From: Halomicrobium sp. LC1Hm
Lineage (GTDB): Archaea > Halobacteriota > Halobacteria > Halobacteriales > Haloarculaceae
Assembly: GCF_009617995.1 (NCBI RefSeq)
Contig: NZ_CP044130.1
Location: 1-64,000, forward strand
DNA: 64,000 nt
Reading direction: 5' to 3'
Below are positions 1 to 8,519 of the stretch, one piece after another. The first letter of the stretch is position 1; every line of letters starts with the position of its first letter. A program made the position numbers and the translations under genes. The notes under the pieces are model-generated. The model saw only the letters and a program-made list of their open reading frames with translations, was not told the DNA's origin and did no database searches.

Positions 1-98
1 TTTCAAATCTATGCTTATTAAACGTCGTCCAGATAGAAGCGAAGTCGCAGTGGACTGTTTCGAGAGTATTACATCGATACAATGACGACCCAGTATCG

Positions 99-1976
99 AT
101 GCCCTCCACCTCCGTCATGCGGACCGAATTCCGGCGCTATCTCCGCGGGAAGACACCGTGGATTATCGGGTTGTGCTTCGTCCTGGTGAGCGGATTGCCG
201 ACGCAACCGGACGCAGACGTTGTCCAGGTTCTCGGTGATGCAGTCGTGTTCGTAGATGCTCAAGTTGCCGTTGCAGTCACCGTGCCATTCGCTGCGGCCG
301 CGCTCGGCTTTCGATCGATTATCGGCGAACGTGAGAACGGAACTGCTCGGGTACTTATCGGGACCCAGCTTACTCGACGTCAATTCGTTCTCGGCAAAAC
401 ACTCGGCCGTAGCGCAGCTCTTGCCGTCCCAATTGTCGCTGGAACTATCGTCGTCGTCGGCTCCGATATCTTCCAGTATGGCCGTTTCTCGGTCCCACTA
501 CTGGTCGGACTACTACTCATTTCCCTCGGCTATGTGTTTGCATGGGTCGGGGTGACAGTGGGGCTGTCGGCTGCGAGTTCGTCAACGGCTCGTGCTGCCG
601 TAATCGTCTTCGGTGTAACGCTCTTTCTCGGTGGTTTCTGGAACTCCCTCACGCTCCCATTCCTCTGGCAGTTTGTAACCGGCTCCGCACCGAGCAACCA
701 GATGGCAAATTCGGCAGCTTTCGAGGCTGCAAAGTGGCTCTCGCTTCCGAGCGCGTACTACGTCCTTACCGACTGGCTTCTCGGCGGGCCTGTCGGGCCC
801 GCGAGTGCGGCTTCTCAGGTCTCCGATGCTCTTAGAAGAACTGGACAGGCCACATCGACGGGTCCAGTGATTCCTCTATGGACTGCCCTTATAATCGCCT
901 CTGCGTGGCCGGCGATAGCTCTGAGTGGCGGTACAGCGGTCTTTCGACGGAATGATGTCGCCCCAGCCAGCGGGACGGGAATTCTTCAGAAGCTCTGGAA
1001 TCTATCCCCGTCACATCTCCTGTTGGGTCGGTTTCCATCCAAATGGATACCTGGCCAGAACAGTGTCGTTGACTCACTACCTGGGTCGTGGCAGCCGGTG
1101 GCTCGCCGCGAGTTCCGTCGTCTCGTTCGAACACCTGGCGTGTGGGTACTCGGCGTTCTCGTTCTCGGTGCTGGCGTTTTGAACCTCTCCCCGACCACGC
1201 TCGTTCAGGACTCGCTTGGTGCCCGTGTCCCGCTGGCAGGGCTTCAGACGCCTATCGCTTTGCTGGGCGGTGTTGGTATCCTCTTTGGCACTTTCCGGAC
1301 GGTCACACGCGAACGCGATACTGGGAGCATCCGGGTGACTGCAGGCACCGCGGCCTCACGGGCAAATACCCTTGTTGGTCTCGTTCTCGGCCGTGCGAGC
1401 GCGTTCGCCGTTCCGGTCGTCGGTGCCGTTCTTGGGACCTGTCTCGTTGCAATCCCTCGATACGGGCTGGTCCCCTTTGATACGCTTGCCGGCCTTCTGG
1501 CAGTTACTCTCGTCTTTGTTGGCTGTATGGCTGGACTCGGTGTTGCAATCTCAACAGTCATACGGAGCCAATCCGTTGCTGGAACGGTGATTCTCGTGTT
1601 CACCGGGCTTCATTTTGCGTGGTTCCCGATATCGAACGCACTCTACGGTGCTGTCACTGGTACGAGTGTCGACGGGTTCGCTCCACCGAACAATCCGATA
1701 TTCGTGTTCGTACGCTGGCTCCCACCGCTCCGACTGTTCAATGTCATTACAAACTCGATTCTCGGGGTCCCGAATTCGGCAGCATCAGCGGCCGGTGTCA
1801 TCAGCGATCTGCAGGAAAACGTGATCTCGAATATCGTGGTCGTACAATCAGCCTATGGCTCGAACGTACCTGCGTGGTACCTGCATCCAACAGTTGCGTT
1901 CGTCGAGCTCATCCTCTGGTGTGGCATCCCGTTCGGGGTCGCACTCGTCCTCTATCAGTATCGTAGTGTTGACTAA
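99..1976 (+). CDS. ABC-2 type transporter permease (NosY-like, two fused halves)
   Basis: This is a 625-residue polytopic membrane protein with about a dozen hydrophobic segments. It has an internal duplication: each half opens with an EFRR segment (near residues 10 and 337) and carries an R.RENGT or R.RDTGS loop, the usual pattern of haloarchaeal ABC-2/NosY-like permeases. It would form the membrane part of an exporter whose ATPase is expected just left of the window edge. Methionine codons at 99 and 117 could both start it; no Shine-Dalgarno site decides. No permease partner follows, and the next 400 bp is non-coding. The substrate cannot be told from sequence. Confidence 0.8.
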   Translation: MPSTSVMRTEFRRYLRGKTPWIIGLCFVLVSGLPTQPDADVVQVLGDAVVFVDAQVAVAVTVPFAAAALGFRSIIGERENGTARVLIGTQLTRRQFVLGKTLGRSAALAVPIVAGTIVVVGSDIFQYGRFSVPLLVGLLLISLGYVFAWVGVTVGLSAASSSTARAAVIVFGVTLFLGGFWNSLTLPFLWQFVTGSAPSNQMANSAAFEAAKWLSLPSAYYVLTDWLLGGPVGPASAASQVSDALRRTGQATSTGPVIPLWTALIIASAWPAIALSGGTAVFRRNDVAPASGTGILQKLWNLSPSHLLLGRFPSKWIPGQNSVVDSLPGSWQPVARREFRRLVRTPGVWVLGVLVLGAGVLNLSPTTLVQDSLGARVPLAGLQTPIALLGGVGILFGTFRTVTRERDTGSIRVTAGTAASRANTLVGLVLGRASAFAVPVVGAVLGTCLVAIPRYGLVPFDTLAGLLAVTLVFVGCMAGLGVAISTVIRSQSVAGTVILVFTGLHFAWFPISNALYGAVTGTSVDGFAPPNNPIFVFVRWLPPLRLFNVITNSILGVPNSAASAAGVISDLQENVISNIVVVQSAYGSNVPAWYLHPTVAFVELILWCGIPFGVALVLYQYRSVD

Positions 1977-2383
1977 CCGCGACAGTATGTACATAGCAAA
2001 CAGATCCTGGGTACGGAGAGATCAGGGCTGCTGTGGCTCAATTCTCTGACCTATATCAGCGTTCGCAGCTTTACCAAGCAACTGGTTCAGTCACCATCTC
2101 AGTAATCCGGCAAGTGAAGCGCGGTCATACAGCGGGCTTGAAGTATAGACTGGTCACTTGATAGTCGGTTGGCGAGCAATTCGACGGAAGACAGTCCGGC
2201 GAGACTTACACGTCACACCCACATCAGGAAGACGATTTACACACCGATCGCACCACTGTCGTGCGATCTGGTGTGCATTGATTTTCAATAGCTACTATAT
2301 TATTGTGTCACTCAGAGCGTGTACATCGAGAGTTCTGGTCTCACCTACTGCATACGATAGTATCAACACAGTGAATGGTTCTG
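1977..2383. other. Intergenic region with a 70-bp hairpin repeat copy
   Basis: About 400 bp lies between the ABC-2 permease and the small membrane gene on the opposite strand. I see no convincing gene. It contains one copy of a hairpin repeat (2232-2301) that recurs near 60.1 kb. Confidence 0.6.
2232..2301 (+). repeat. 70-bp dispersed hairpin repeat, copy A
   Basis: This segment matches 60133-60202 at about 90% identity over 70 bp. Both copies contain an inverted repeat with arms close to CACACCGATCGCAC and GTGCGATC.GGTGTG, followed by a shared AT-rich tail (GCATTGATTTTC..AGCTACTATATT type). No gene lies inside. The stem followed by an unpaired tail resembles the ends of IS200/IS605-type elements and their non-coding derivatives, but no tnpA or tnpB is present, so the origin is an inference. 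Confidence 0.75.
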
Positions 2384-2671
2384 CTAGATGTTCTGTTGTT
2401 TTGGATCAAGCATAACAGATCGTAAGATCAGCAGCATTCCAACAGAGACGAGTATCCCTTGAACGAGCGCGGCTGAAAATAACGACGTGTTGAACGTATT
2501 GAGGATAAGTCCTTCACAAACCGCGCCGATTCCGATAAAGACGAATCCGACCGAAACGTAGAACATCGGACTGCTTTCACTCCGGCGATACGCATAGAAC
2601 GCAAGATACGCAACAGAGAGACTCAAAGAGAGCGCGATCAGCTTTATGGCGATGATCGGGATGCTGATCAT
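2384..2671 (-). CDS. Small three-helix membrane protein of haloarchaeal type
   Basis: This 95-residue protein has three hydrophobic segments (about residues 3-25, 35-55 and 62-84) joined by short charged loops and a polar C-terminal tail. It overlaps the upstream HTH gene by 4 bp (ATGA), so the two are translationally coupled. Small membrane proteins paired with an ArsR-like winged-helix regulator are common in haloarchaea; the membrane partner may modulate the regulator, but that role is an inference. Confidence 0.75.
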   Translation of the reverse strand: MISIPIIAIKLIALSLSLSVAYLAFYAYRRSESSPMFYVSVGFVFIGIGAVCEGLILNTFNTSLFSAALVQGILVSVGMLLILRSVMLDPKQQNI

Positions 2672-3027
2672 ATATTCTCGCGAAAATTCTTCCAGAGCGT
2701 GGTGAAGTTGTCGGCGAGTTCGTCCCGTGTCTCGACGGACAGTTCGAGCTCACCGTCGGAAATGGCGACGTGGAGCGTTTCGATTGTCGTCTCGAACCGT
2801 TGTTTGTGTTCGCCACCAGAACCGATCGTCGAATGGACTCTGATGAGACCGTATTCCTGTAGGGTAGAGATACGACGGTAGATTGTCGCCAACGACGCAT
2901 CACATCGCCGACTGAGCTCTTTCGCCGTCTTGGGGGTTTCATCAGCAGCTAGCAAGATTTCCCGAGAGTAGTCGTCTGCGAAAAGCTCTAAGAGGGTCGC
3001 AGACTGGCTGTTTTCCCCTGTCGTCAT
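2668..3027 (-). CDS. Winged helix-turn-helix transcriptional regulator
   Basis: This 119-residue protein has a winged-helix domain over residues 10-75: an A-D-Y-S-R-E-I-L first helix, the recognition segment ASLATIYRRISTLQEYGLI, and a wing before a C-terminal helical tail. The pattern is that of ArsR/TrmB-like haloarchaeal repressors. It lacks the cysteine pair of metal-sensing ArsR proteins. It is the first gene of a two-gene unit with the small membrane protein. It is divergent from the thiol-redox operon that starts near 3195 and could regulate it. Confidence 0.8.
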   Translation of the reverse strand: MTTGENSQSATLLELFADDYSREILLAADETPKTAKELSRRCDASLATIYRRISTLQEYGLIRVHSTIGSGGEHKQRFETTIETLHVAISDGELELSVETRDELADNFTTLWKNFRENI

Positions 3028-3194
3028 ATCCTCATATTACGTGTTCATCTGCAAAGAAGCGACGATTTGGCCACACCAAACGTGTCGTTGCTATGAACAA
3101 CAAAACGGAGCTCCCACGAAATCGAATCAGCTTTTCTACGAACGAGCAAAGAGCCAGCCTGCTTTATTTACCGGAGATCCAAATGGGAATAGGA

Positions 3195-3635
3195 ATGCGA
3201 TCGTCATCAAGACGCTACCTGAAAGCAGTAGCCATCAGTGCCGGTGCGTTCGTGCTCTTTGGGATTGTCACGGGCTTGATTCCGAATCCTCTCTACATTC
3301 GGCAGGTACCACGAACGCCGCTAGATTATCTCTTTCTCACTACTACTGCGGCCTTCCTGGGAGTATACACCTTGCAACGAACCAACAACCAGCGCAATGA
3401 CGACAAGACAGCGACTGCAGGAACAGTGGTGGGCTTTCTGGCATTCGGCTGTCCGATCTGTAATGCGTTTCTGCTCGCCTTGTTCAGTAGCTCCGCACTA
3501 ATGACGCATTTCGACCCGTTACGACCCCTCTTAGGTATCGTAAGCGTCGTGTTCCTTGCAGGACTTCTCTACAGCCGTTCACAGAGTTCGTGTGACGCCT
3601 GTGGTATGGAAGAACAGGGAAGTCAAACTCACTAG
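3195..3635 (+). CDS. Membrane protein with CPIC motif, first gene of thiol-redox operon
   Basis: This is a predicted four-helix membrane protein of 146 residues. A CPIC motif (F-G-C-P-I-C-N) sits at a membrane boundary near residue 90, and a second CDAC pair lies near the C-terminus. I chose the ATG at 3195 because a TATA-like CTTTATTTA at 3162-3170 lies 27 bp before it, giving a leaderless transcript; in-frame ATGs at 3093 and 3183 are alternatives. Neighbouring SCO, TlpA and CcdA genes suggest a role in thiol or copper handling at the membrane. The family was not recognised. Confidence 0.65.
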   Translation: MRSSSRRYLKAVAISAGAFVLFGIVTGLIPNPLYIRQVPRTPLDYLFLTTTAAFLGVYTLQRTNNQRNDDKTATAGTVVGFLAFGCPICNAFLLALFSSSALMTHFDPLRPLLGIVSVVFLAGLLYSRSQSSCDACGMEEQGSQTH

Positions 3636-3647
3636 CAAGCATTCAGA

Positions 3648-3908
3648 ATGACAGACACTGCAACAGGCGAAGCTGAAGACACGGACTCGAAGAACAGATG
3701 GCCCCTGATCGGGCTCGGCGGTGCCGTAAGTCTCTGCTGTCTCTTTGCGGCACCAGCAGCGACAGGTGCAGCCGGAACCACCGTTGCTGGAGGGGCCACA
3801 GCGGCATTCGGTGGCGGCATAATTCGAATCCTTGTTTCAGCCATAGCCGTTGGTATTGTTGGCGTTGCCATCCAACTGTGGCTCTCTTCGTCGTCCTGCG
3901 AACGATGA
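3648..3908 (+). CDS. Small glycine-rich membrane protein
   Basis: This 86-residue protein has a polar N-terminus of about 18 residues, then two hydrophobic helices. The first contains L-C-C-L and leads into a Gly/Ala/Thr-rich turn; the second ends in a serine and cysteine-containing tail (SSSSCER). It starts 12 bp after the preceding gene and lies 75 bp before the SCO gene, so it is probably in the same operon. The cysteine pair in helix 1 would suit metal transfer or a thiol role. The family is not recognised. Confidence 0.6.
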   Translation: MTDTATGEAEDTDSKNRWPLIGLGGAVSLCCLFAAPAATGAAGTTVAGGATAAFGGGIIRILVSAIAVGIVGVAIQLWLSSSSCER

Positions 3909-3982
3909 GCGCAGATCCACCTTCTTTGCTGGCGGTGCAAAACGCCAGACGATACTTGTTCGGATGATGGCAAGCCACGGAT

Positions 3983-4669
3983 ATGGATCGACGAAGGTAT
4001 TTGCAGTCGATCGCTGCAGCCGGGACTACCGCAAGCGTCGCAGGTTGCTTCGGCGTACTTACTGAATCTGGCGCTGAGGGAACAGTCCTTGGCCCGCCTG
4101 AACAGGATCTAAGTGAAGCCGCTCACCCGAGCTACGGCGACGAGATGCCCGCGTTCACCGTCCCCGACCCGATTACGGGTGAAGATATTTCAACGACTGA
4201 TTTTGAGGGGGAGCGAACCATCCTCTGGACATCGTTCTACACGAATTGTCCAGACGGCGTTTGTCCCGCCCTGATTCTCCGACTGCGGCGGGCACAGGAA
4301 GTCGCTACCGAGGGAGGCTACGGCGACGCCGCCGCCTTTCTCGCACACACCTTCGACCCCGAGCGCGACACGGCAGATGTCCTCCGCGAGTACGCCCGCC
4401 AGCAGGGGGTCAATCTCGACGCCGGCAACTGGCACTTCCTTCGGCCGGAGAGCTACAAAGCAGGGAAGGAACTGCTAGAAGAGCAGTTCGGACTCTTCAT
4501 CGAGAAGCGACCTGCTGAGGATCTCGAGAATCTGGAGTATCAGTTCCCGCACTACGGGCTGATCCTCCTCGTGAACGAGCGTGGCATCGTCGAACGGGCG
4601 TACCCGAACGGTGCGTCGGTCGATGTCGAGATCGTCGAAAATGATTTTGAGCAGGTGGTTACAGGATGA
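3983..4669 (+). CDS. SCO1/SenC-family thioredoxin-fold lipoprotein
   Basis: This 228-residue protein has a Tat-lipobox signal (RRRYLQS..AGC, residues 3-22). It then has a thioredoxin-like SCO domain with the metal-binding cysteines in T-N-C-P-D-G-V-C-P (C89, C94) and a conserved histidine in Q-F-P-H-Y near residue 190. The cysteines are spaced CX4C rather than the CX3C of classical Sco proteins. SCO proteins deliver copper to, or reduce, the CuA site of haem-copper oxidases outside the membrane. It overlaps the TlpA gene by 4 bp, so the operon is tightly coupled. An alternative role is a general extracytoplasmic thiol oxidoreductase. Confidence 0.85.
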   Translation: MDRRRYLQSIAAAGTTASVAGCFGVLTESGAEGTVLGPPEQDLSEAAHPSYGDEMPAFTVPDPITGEDISTTDFEGERTILWTSFYTNCPDGVCPALILRLRRAQEVATEGGYGDAAAFLAHTFDPERDTADVLREYARQQGVNLDAGNWHFLRPESYKAGKELLEEQFGLFIEKRPAEDLENLEYQFPHYGLILLVNERGIVERAYPNGASVDVEIVENDFEQVVTG

Positions 4670-5214
4670 AGCGTCGGGACCTCCTTGCTGGACTCGCTAG
4701 TGTCGGGGCAATTGGTGGCGCTGGGCTCGTTGGGGCAGGGACCGTTCCCGACACCTTCAACACCGGAAGCGAGACACCGGAGCCAGTCGAACCGACGACA
4801 CTCGATACGATCGAAGCGCCAGGAAGCCGCGATGGTGAGGTGACGATTCCCCCAGATAATCAAGCCACATTCGTCGACTTCTTCGGGACCTGGTGTGCGC
4901 CCTGTGTGGAACAGATGCCAGCACTCGGTGAGGCCGAGGACCGGATTGGTGATGAGGTGCTATTCCTCTCGGTAACGACCGAAGACGTTGGTGGCTCGGT
5001 AAGTGAGGAAACAGTCGTCGAGTGGTGGCGCGAGAACGACGGCGACTGGTTAGTCGCTGCTGACGTGACCGCCGAACTTGCAGCAAAGCTCAACGTCGGA
5101 TATTACCCGACTGCTGTGGCACTCGATGCGACTGGGCGAATCCAGTGGTCTGAAAAGGGTATTCATACCGCTGACGAGATCGTCTCTGGCATCAAAACCG
5201 CTCTCAACGCATGA
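4666..5214 (+). CDS. TlpA-like extracytoplasmic thioredoxin
   Basis: This 182-residue protein has an N-terminal Tat-like signal (KRRDLLAGL) and one hydrophobic stretch without a lipobox cysteine. A thioredoxin fold follows, with the active site W-C-A-P-C (C77, C80) and the cis-proline loop G-Y-Y-P near residue 145. The family reduces disulfides outside the membrane, for example in cytochrome c or CuA maturation. It overlaps SCO upstream and CcdA downstream by 4 bp each, so all three are made together; CcdA would supply its electrons. Confidence 0.9.
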   Translation: MKRRDLLAGLASVGAIGGAGLVGAGTVPDTFNTGSETPEPVEPTTLDTIEAPGSRDGEVTIPPDNQATFVDFFGTWCAPCVEQMPALGEAEDRIGDEVLFLSVTTEDVGGSVSEETVVEWWRENDGDWLVAADVTAELAAKLNVGYYPTAVALDATGRIQWSEKGIHTADEIVSGIKTALNA

Positions 5215-5876
5215 TCAGCGAGGCACTTCTGACGAATGTCTCGTTCGCGCTCACAGCGGGTGTAGCAACGTTCTTTTCACCGTGTGCCTACCCGCTGCTA
5301 CCGGGCTACGTTGGCTTCTCCGTGAACTCTACTGACACCGAAAGCGCCTCTGTCACAGGCTCCGGGATTCGAGGTGTGGCAGCCGCATTTGGCGTTCTTG
5401 CGACGTTTGCGTTGCTGGGCGGGGCAACGGCGTGGGTCGGCCACGAGGCACTGTCAGATATCACCATTTTCGAGACGCTAGTCGGCGGATTGCTCATCGT
5501 CTTCGGATTGCTTGTCGCATTCGACCGGGCTCCGTCACTGTCATTATCACTTCCAAAGCGCCGCTCAAGCGTTCTCGGCTTCGGTCTTTTTGGCGCGGGA
5601 TACGCACTGGCTGGTGCCGGATGCGTCGCCCCAGTCTTCCTCGCAGTCGTAGCCCGGGCCATCACCCTCCCGACTGAAGCAGCGATCCTCGTATTAGGGG
5701 TCTACGCCGGCATCGTTGCTGTACTAATGGCTGCAACAACCGTCGCAACTGGAGTCGGTATCATCAGTAACGCAAATCGCGTAATGGCACATTCCGGGTG
5801 GTTCAAGCGGCTCGCCGGCGTTGTGATGATCGTTGCTGGAGTCGGCCAACTCTATCTCTCGCTCATTGTATACTGA
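5211..5876 (+). CDS. CcdA/DsbD-type transmembrane thiol electron carrier
   Basis: This 221-residue polytopic protein has six predicted helices. It carries the two family cysteines, one in S-P-C-A-Y-P-L-L-P-G-Y (residues 22-31) and one in A-G-A-G-C-V-A-P near residue 140. CcdA passes electrons from cytoplasmic thioredoxin to extracytoplasmic thioredoxin-fold proteins. The 4-bp overlap with the TlpA gene makes that TlpA the likely acceptor. It is the last gene of the redox operon, which converges on the decayed arsenic pseudogene. Confidence 0.9.
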   Translation: MISEALLTNVSFALTAGVATFFSPCAYPLLPGYVGFSVNSTDTESASVTGSGIRGVAAAFGVLATFALLGGATAWVGHEALSDITIFETLVGGLLIVFGLLVAFDRAPSLSLSLPKRRSSVLGFGLFGAGYALAGAGCVAPVFLAVVARAITLPTEAAILVLGVYAGIVAVLMAATTVATGVGIISNANRVMAHSGWFKRLAGVVMIVAGVGQLYLSLIVY

Positions 5877-5923
5877 ACAATCATCCAATGATGGGCGACC
5901 GTCGGAGGATATGACTTCTCCCT

Positions 5924-6855
5924 TCAGAGATGACGTTGGTCAACGTATTCGCGTGTTTTTCCCTGCAACACGTATTCGATCTGTTGGAGGTCTTCGATCG
6001 TCCTCGAACCAGTGATAAACATCGCCGTCTGTAGTTCCGCAATCAGATCCTCGACTCGCTCGATCACGGCTTCAGCACCCTCTGTAGCCGGTGTCAGGAG
6101 CGGTTTCGCCAGCCTGCCGGCGAGTACACCTAGCGCAATCGCTTTTGCCACGTCTAATCCTGTCCGGACACCACCACTCGCAATTACGCAGTCGTGTTCG
6201 GCAACACACTCGATCGTACTCTTGCCGACGCTGCCCTTCCCGGTGAAGAAGAGGTACCGTGTCTCGTCACCCAATAGAAGCTGGTCGGCGATCGCGTCAG
6301 CGTCAGTCATCGACTCGAAGTCGACCGCAGTCTCGGCGTCGACATCGGTTGCAGTTCCGACTTCGACGGTCGCCTCGTCGCCGTCGTACAGGACGCCACC
6401 GACATCTTCGAGGAGGTCGAGTCCCGAAACCTCGCCCGGCTGGAGTGGATACGTCGCCATCGCGTCGGCGTCGAACTCCGTCCGTGCGCGCTCAATGGCG
6501 GCCTGCTCGTCTGCACGCTTCTCCTCGAAGAACGGATCTTCACACACCGACTCGGGGAGGTGGCCGTTGACGATCAGCAGTTGGGACTCGATCTCGAGCT
6601 CGCCGAGCAGTTCGCGCATCGGTTCGATCGTCTCCTGGCGGTACTTCTCGGCGGCGGTGTCCGGATCGATCTCCTGGCCGAAGATATCCGAGAGATTCGG
6701 CGCGAGGTCAGGCAGTGTCTCGTAGTCGTTGTCGGCGAGCCAGGTTGTCGTCGCGCAACGCACGGTGCTCTTGCCGACACCGCCTTTGCTACTGAAAAAG
6801 ACGAACTCGGTCTCTTCACTCGTTGGCTCGACGATCGCTCGTGCGTCGGTGGGTG
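5924..6855 (-). pseudogene. Decayed arsA ATPase joined in frame to the C-terminus of type 2 IPP isomerase
   Basis: The reading frame keeps parts of ArsA. It has the first P-loop [10 protein letters not shown], then fragments of the A1 domain with several internal in-frame losses (the DTAPTGHT switch region is missing), and a second P-loop altered to [10 protein letters not shown]. Right after the second P-loop it switches to about 95 residues that are clearly the C-terminal phosphate-binding part of Fni/Idi-2 ([29 protein letters not shown] end). Neither half could be active. I read it as a deletion-scarred remnant of an ars operon fused to an idi2 tail. Confidence 0.8.
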
Positions 6856-7013
6856 TTTGTGCTGCCTGATCGCCCGCGAGACTTCGACATTCTCGAATTC
6901 TGCTTCGAGTTGATCGAGGGCAGCACTGACTGCAACGAGTTCGTCGTCGGGTCAGGACCACAGACGCCGGTGGAGCAACACATCGCCTCTTCGTACAGGG
7001 TGAGTTCCGTCAT
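6856..7013 (-). pseudogene. arsD remnant with frameshift
   Basis: The frame opens with [20 protein letters not shown], the hallmark N-terminus of the ArsD metallochaperone with its Cys-Cys and GVCG site. Directly after GPDP the reading frame shifts by one base, and the family sequence continues in another frame ([20 protein letters not shown]). It then runs into the arsA remnant without ArsD's C-terminal half. ArsD normally hands As(III) to ArsA. Here neither protein would be functional, and the locus keeps only ArsR and ArsC intact. Confidence 0.8.
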
Positions 7014-7334
7014 TGGGAGACAGAGGCTGCTTGCTCGATTGTCTGGTCGACAGTTCGGCTACTTTCGAACATAATTGGGACGGTGTTCCATCGCATTCGA
7101 TTGAAGAGATATTCAAACATTAGTATAAGATCTTCGACTCGATGCAGATTTTGTTCAACTCGTATGCTAAAGCGTCAGGCTAAAGCGACTTAGAGCGTCT
7201 AGAAAGGGTATCGTCGACAGATATTCCCTTGAATCTGTATCGTGTATCTCTAAATTAGCTGGCAGTCTGATGACTGCCCGTCGCTCGCGGCACACTCCAT
7301 AATACTTAATCCACTATATTTTCAATCGTTGTGT
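7014..7334. promoter_or_regulatory. Divergent intergenic region with arsR promoter
   Basis: This 320-bp AT-richer spacer separates the arsD remnant from arsR. I see no gene. A TATA-like ACTATATTTT at 7313-7322 lies before the ATG at 7335, fitting a leaderless or very short-leader arsR transcript. Two direct copies of GCTAAAGCG lie near 7166-7190. Confidence 0.5.
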
Positions 7335-7727
7335 ATGTCCTCGACTGAGCGACTACAGCGGTATCTCGCCGACGAACGGGGTGGGTGTGGTGACGAGGAA
7401 GTGTCCCAGCGCCTGGCAGAACTCGAAGAGATCGACGCGGCCGCGGGCGGACCTGCGCTGGGCCAGGATGTCGGATTACTATCGGCGCTCGCGAACGAGA
7501 CCCGGTACAAGATCGTTCGCATCCTTCACGTCGCTGACGAGGAACTGTGCGTCTGTGAATTTGCACCGCTGCTCGACGTCAGCGACAGCGCGATCAGCCA
7601 CGCGCTGTCCCAGCTCACCGACGCCGGACTCGTCACGCGCCGTAAAGAGGGGAAATGGCGGAAATATCGAGCGACAGCGCGCGCCAACGCCGTCCTCATC
7701 GCTCTCGACGGATCGCGGGAGCTATGA
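7335..7727 (+). CDS. arsR: ArsR-family metalloregulatory repressor
   Basis: This is a 130-residue winged-helix repressor. The metal-sensing motif E-L-C-V-C-E-F (C72, C74) is present in the third helix, followed by the recognition helix S-D-S-A-I-S-H-A-L-S-Q-L and a beta-wing. Such proteins release DNA on binding As(III) or Sb(III). I start it at the ATG at 7335; the TTG two codons earlier is less likely. It lies between the decayed arsD-arsA and arsC and probably controls arsC, 180 bp downstream. Confidence 0.92.
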   Translation: MSSTERLQRYLADERGGCGDEEVSQRLAELEEIDAAAGGPALGQDVGLLSALANETRYKIVRILHVADEELCVCEFAPLLDVSDSAISHALSQLTDAGLVTRRKEGKWRKYRATARANAVLIALDGSREL

Positions 7728-7906
7728 CCAGTCGACGAGGGCGACCGACGAGCTAGCTCTCACCGCACCGTTGGAACCCGCTTTCGGATTCGCTGTCAGT
7801 GTTGGAGCGTGGCTCTCGATGTCCAGATAGGCGACTATTGTGGGCTATATAGGGCGAGATATGCATCATATGAACCCTAAAGCTGGCGGAAGAGAAGGCG
7901 TTTCTC

Positions 7907-8338
7907 ATGGATTCGAAATCGACGGCGAAGTTTGGATTCGTGTGCGTCCAGAATGCCGGTCGTAGTCAGATGTCTGCTGCGTTCGCCGAGCGAGAACGCG
8001 ACCGACGGGGGCTCGGAGACAACATGGAGATCCTTACAGGTGGGACACACCCGGCTGAGCACGTTCACGAGGAAGTCAGTACGGTTATGCAAGAGCGAGA
8101 TATCGATCTCTCCGACCGAACACCGCGGGAGGTCTCGACTGACGAACTCGAATCGTGCGACACTGTCGCAACGATGGGCTGTTCGACGCTCGAATTGGAC
8201 GCAGAGGACGTCGACGTTCGGGACTGGGCGTTAGACGATCCCCACGGACAGGATCTCGACGCCGTCCGCGAGATTCGTGACGAGATAGAACGACGCGTCG
8301 AGGCGCTATTTGACGAAGTCCATCAAGCCGAACCGTAG
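7907..8338 (+). CDS. arsC: Arsenate reductase / low-molecular-weight phosphatase fold
   Basis: This 143-residue protein has the LMW-PTP P-loop C-V-Q-N-A-G-R-S (C13 to R19, CX5R) and the general-acid region W-A-L-D-D-P-H-G. A resolving cysteine pair lies in S-C-D-T-V-A-T-M-G-C, spaced as in thioredoxin-linked ArsC. It would reduce As(V) to As(III) for export. No efflux pump is left in the window because arsA is broken; an ArsB or Acr3 elsewhere would be needed. A TATA-like CTATATAGGG at 7845-7854 lies upstream. Confidence 0.9.
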   Translation: MDSKSTAKFGFVCVQNAGRSQMSAAFAERERDRRGLGDNMEILTGGTHPAEHVHEEVSTVMQERDIDLSDRTPREVSTDELESCDTVATMGCSTLELDAEDVDVRDWALDDPHGQDLDAVREIRDEIERRVEALFDEVHQAEP

Positions 8339-8441
8339 CGCAGACGCAACGACATCGCGCACTCGCCCGTTTCCTCTACTCGCTGCGGTCGACGCGAAGA
8401 GGTCAACAGGATCGAGATAGCAGAGAGGTAATGTAAGCAAT

Positions 8442-8519
8442 GTGCTCTTGGCAGTAGTCCTCGCTGGCTGCTCGGAGACGACGCCGTCAGAACCGCCGGA
8501 GGGGACGCGATGGACCGCG
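8442..8519 (+). pseudogene. Possible remnant of a lipoprotein N-terminus
   Basis: A GTG-started stretch between arsC and the convergent ABC permease encodes a short signal-peptide-like segment with a lipobox (LLAVVLAGC) and a Ser/Thr/Pro-rich start of a mature protein. It then runs antisense into the permease gene and loses any sensible composition. It may be the truncated 5' end of a lost lipoprotein gene. Confidence 0.3.
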
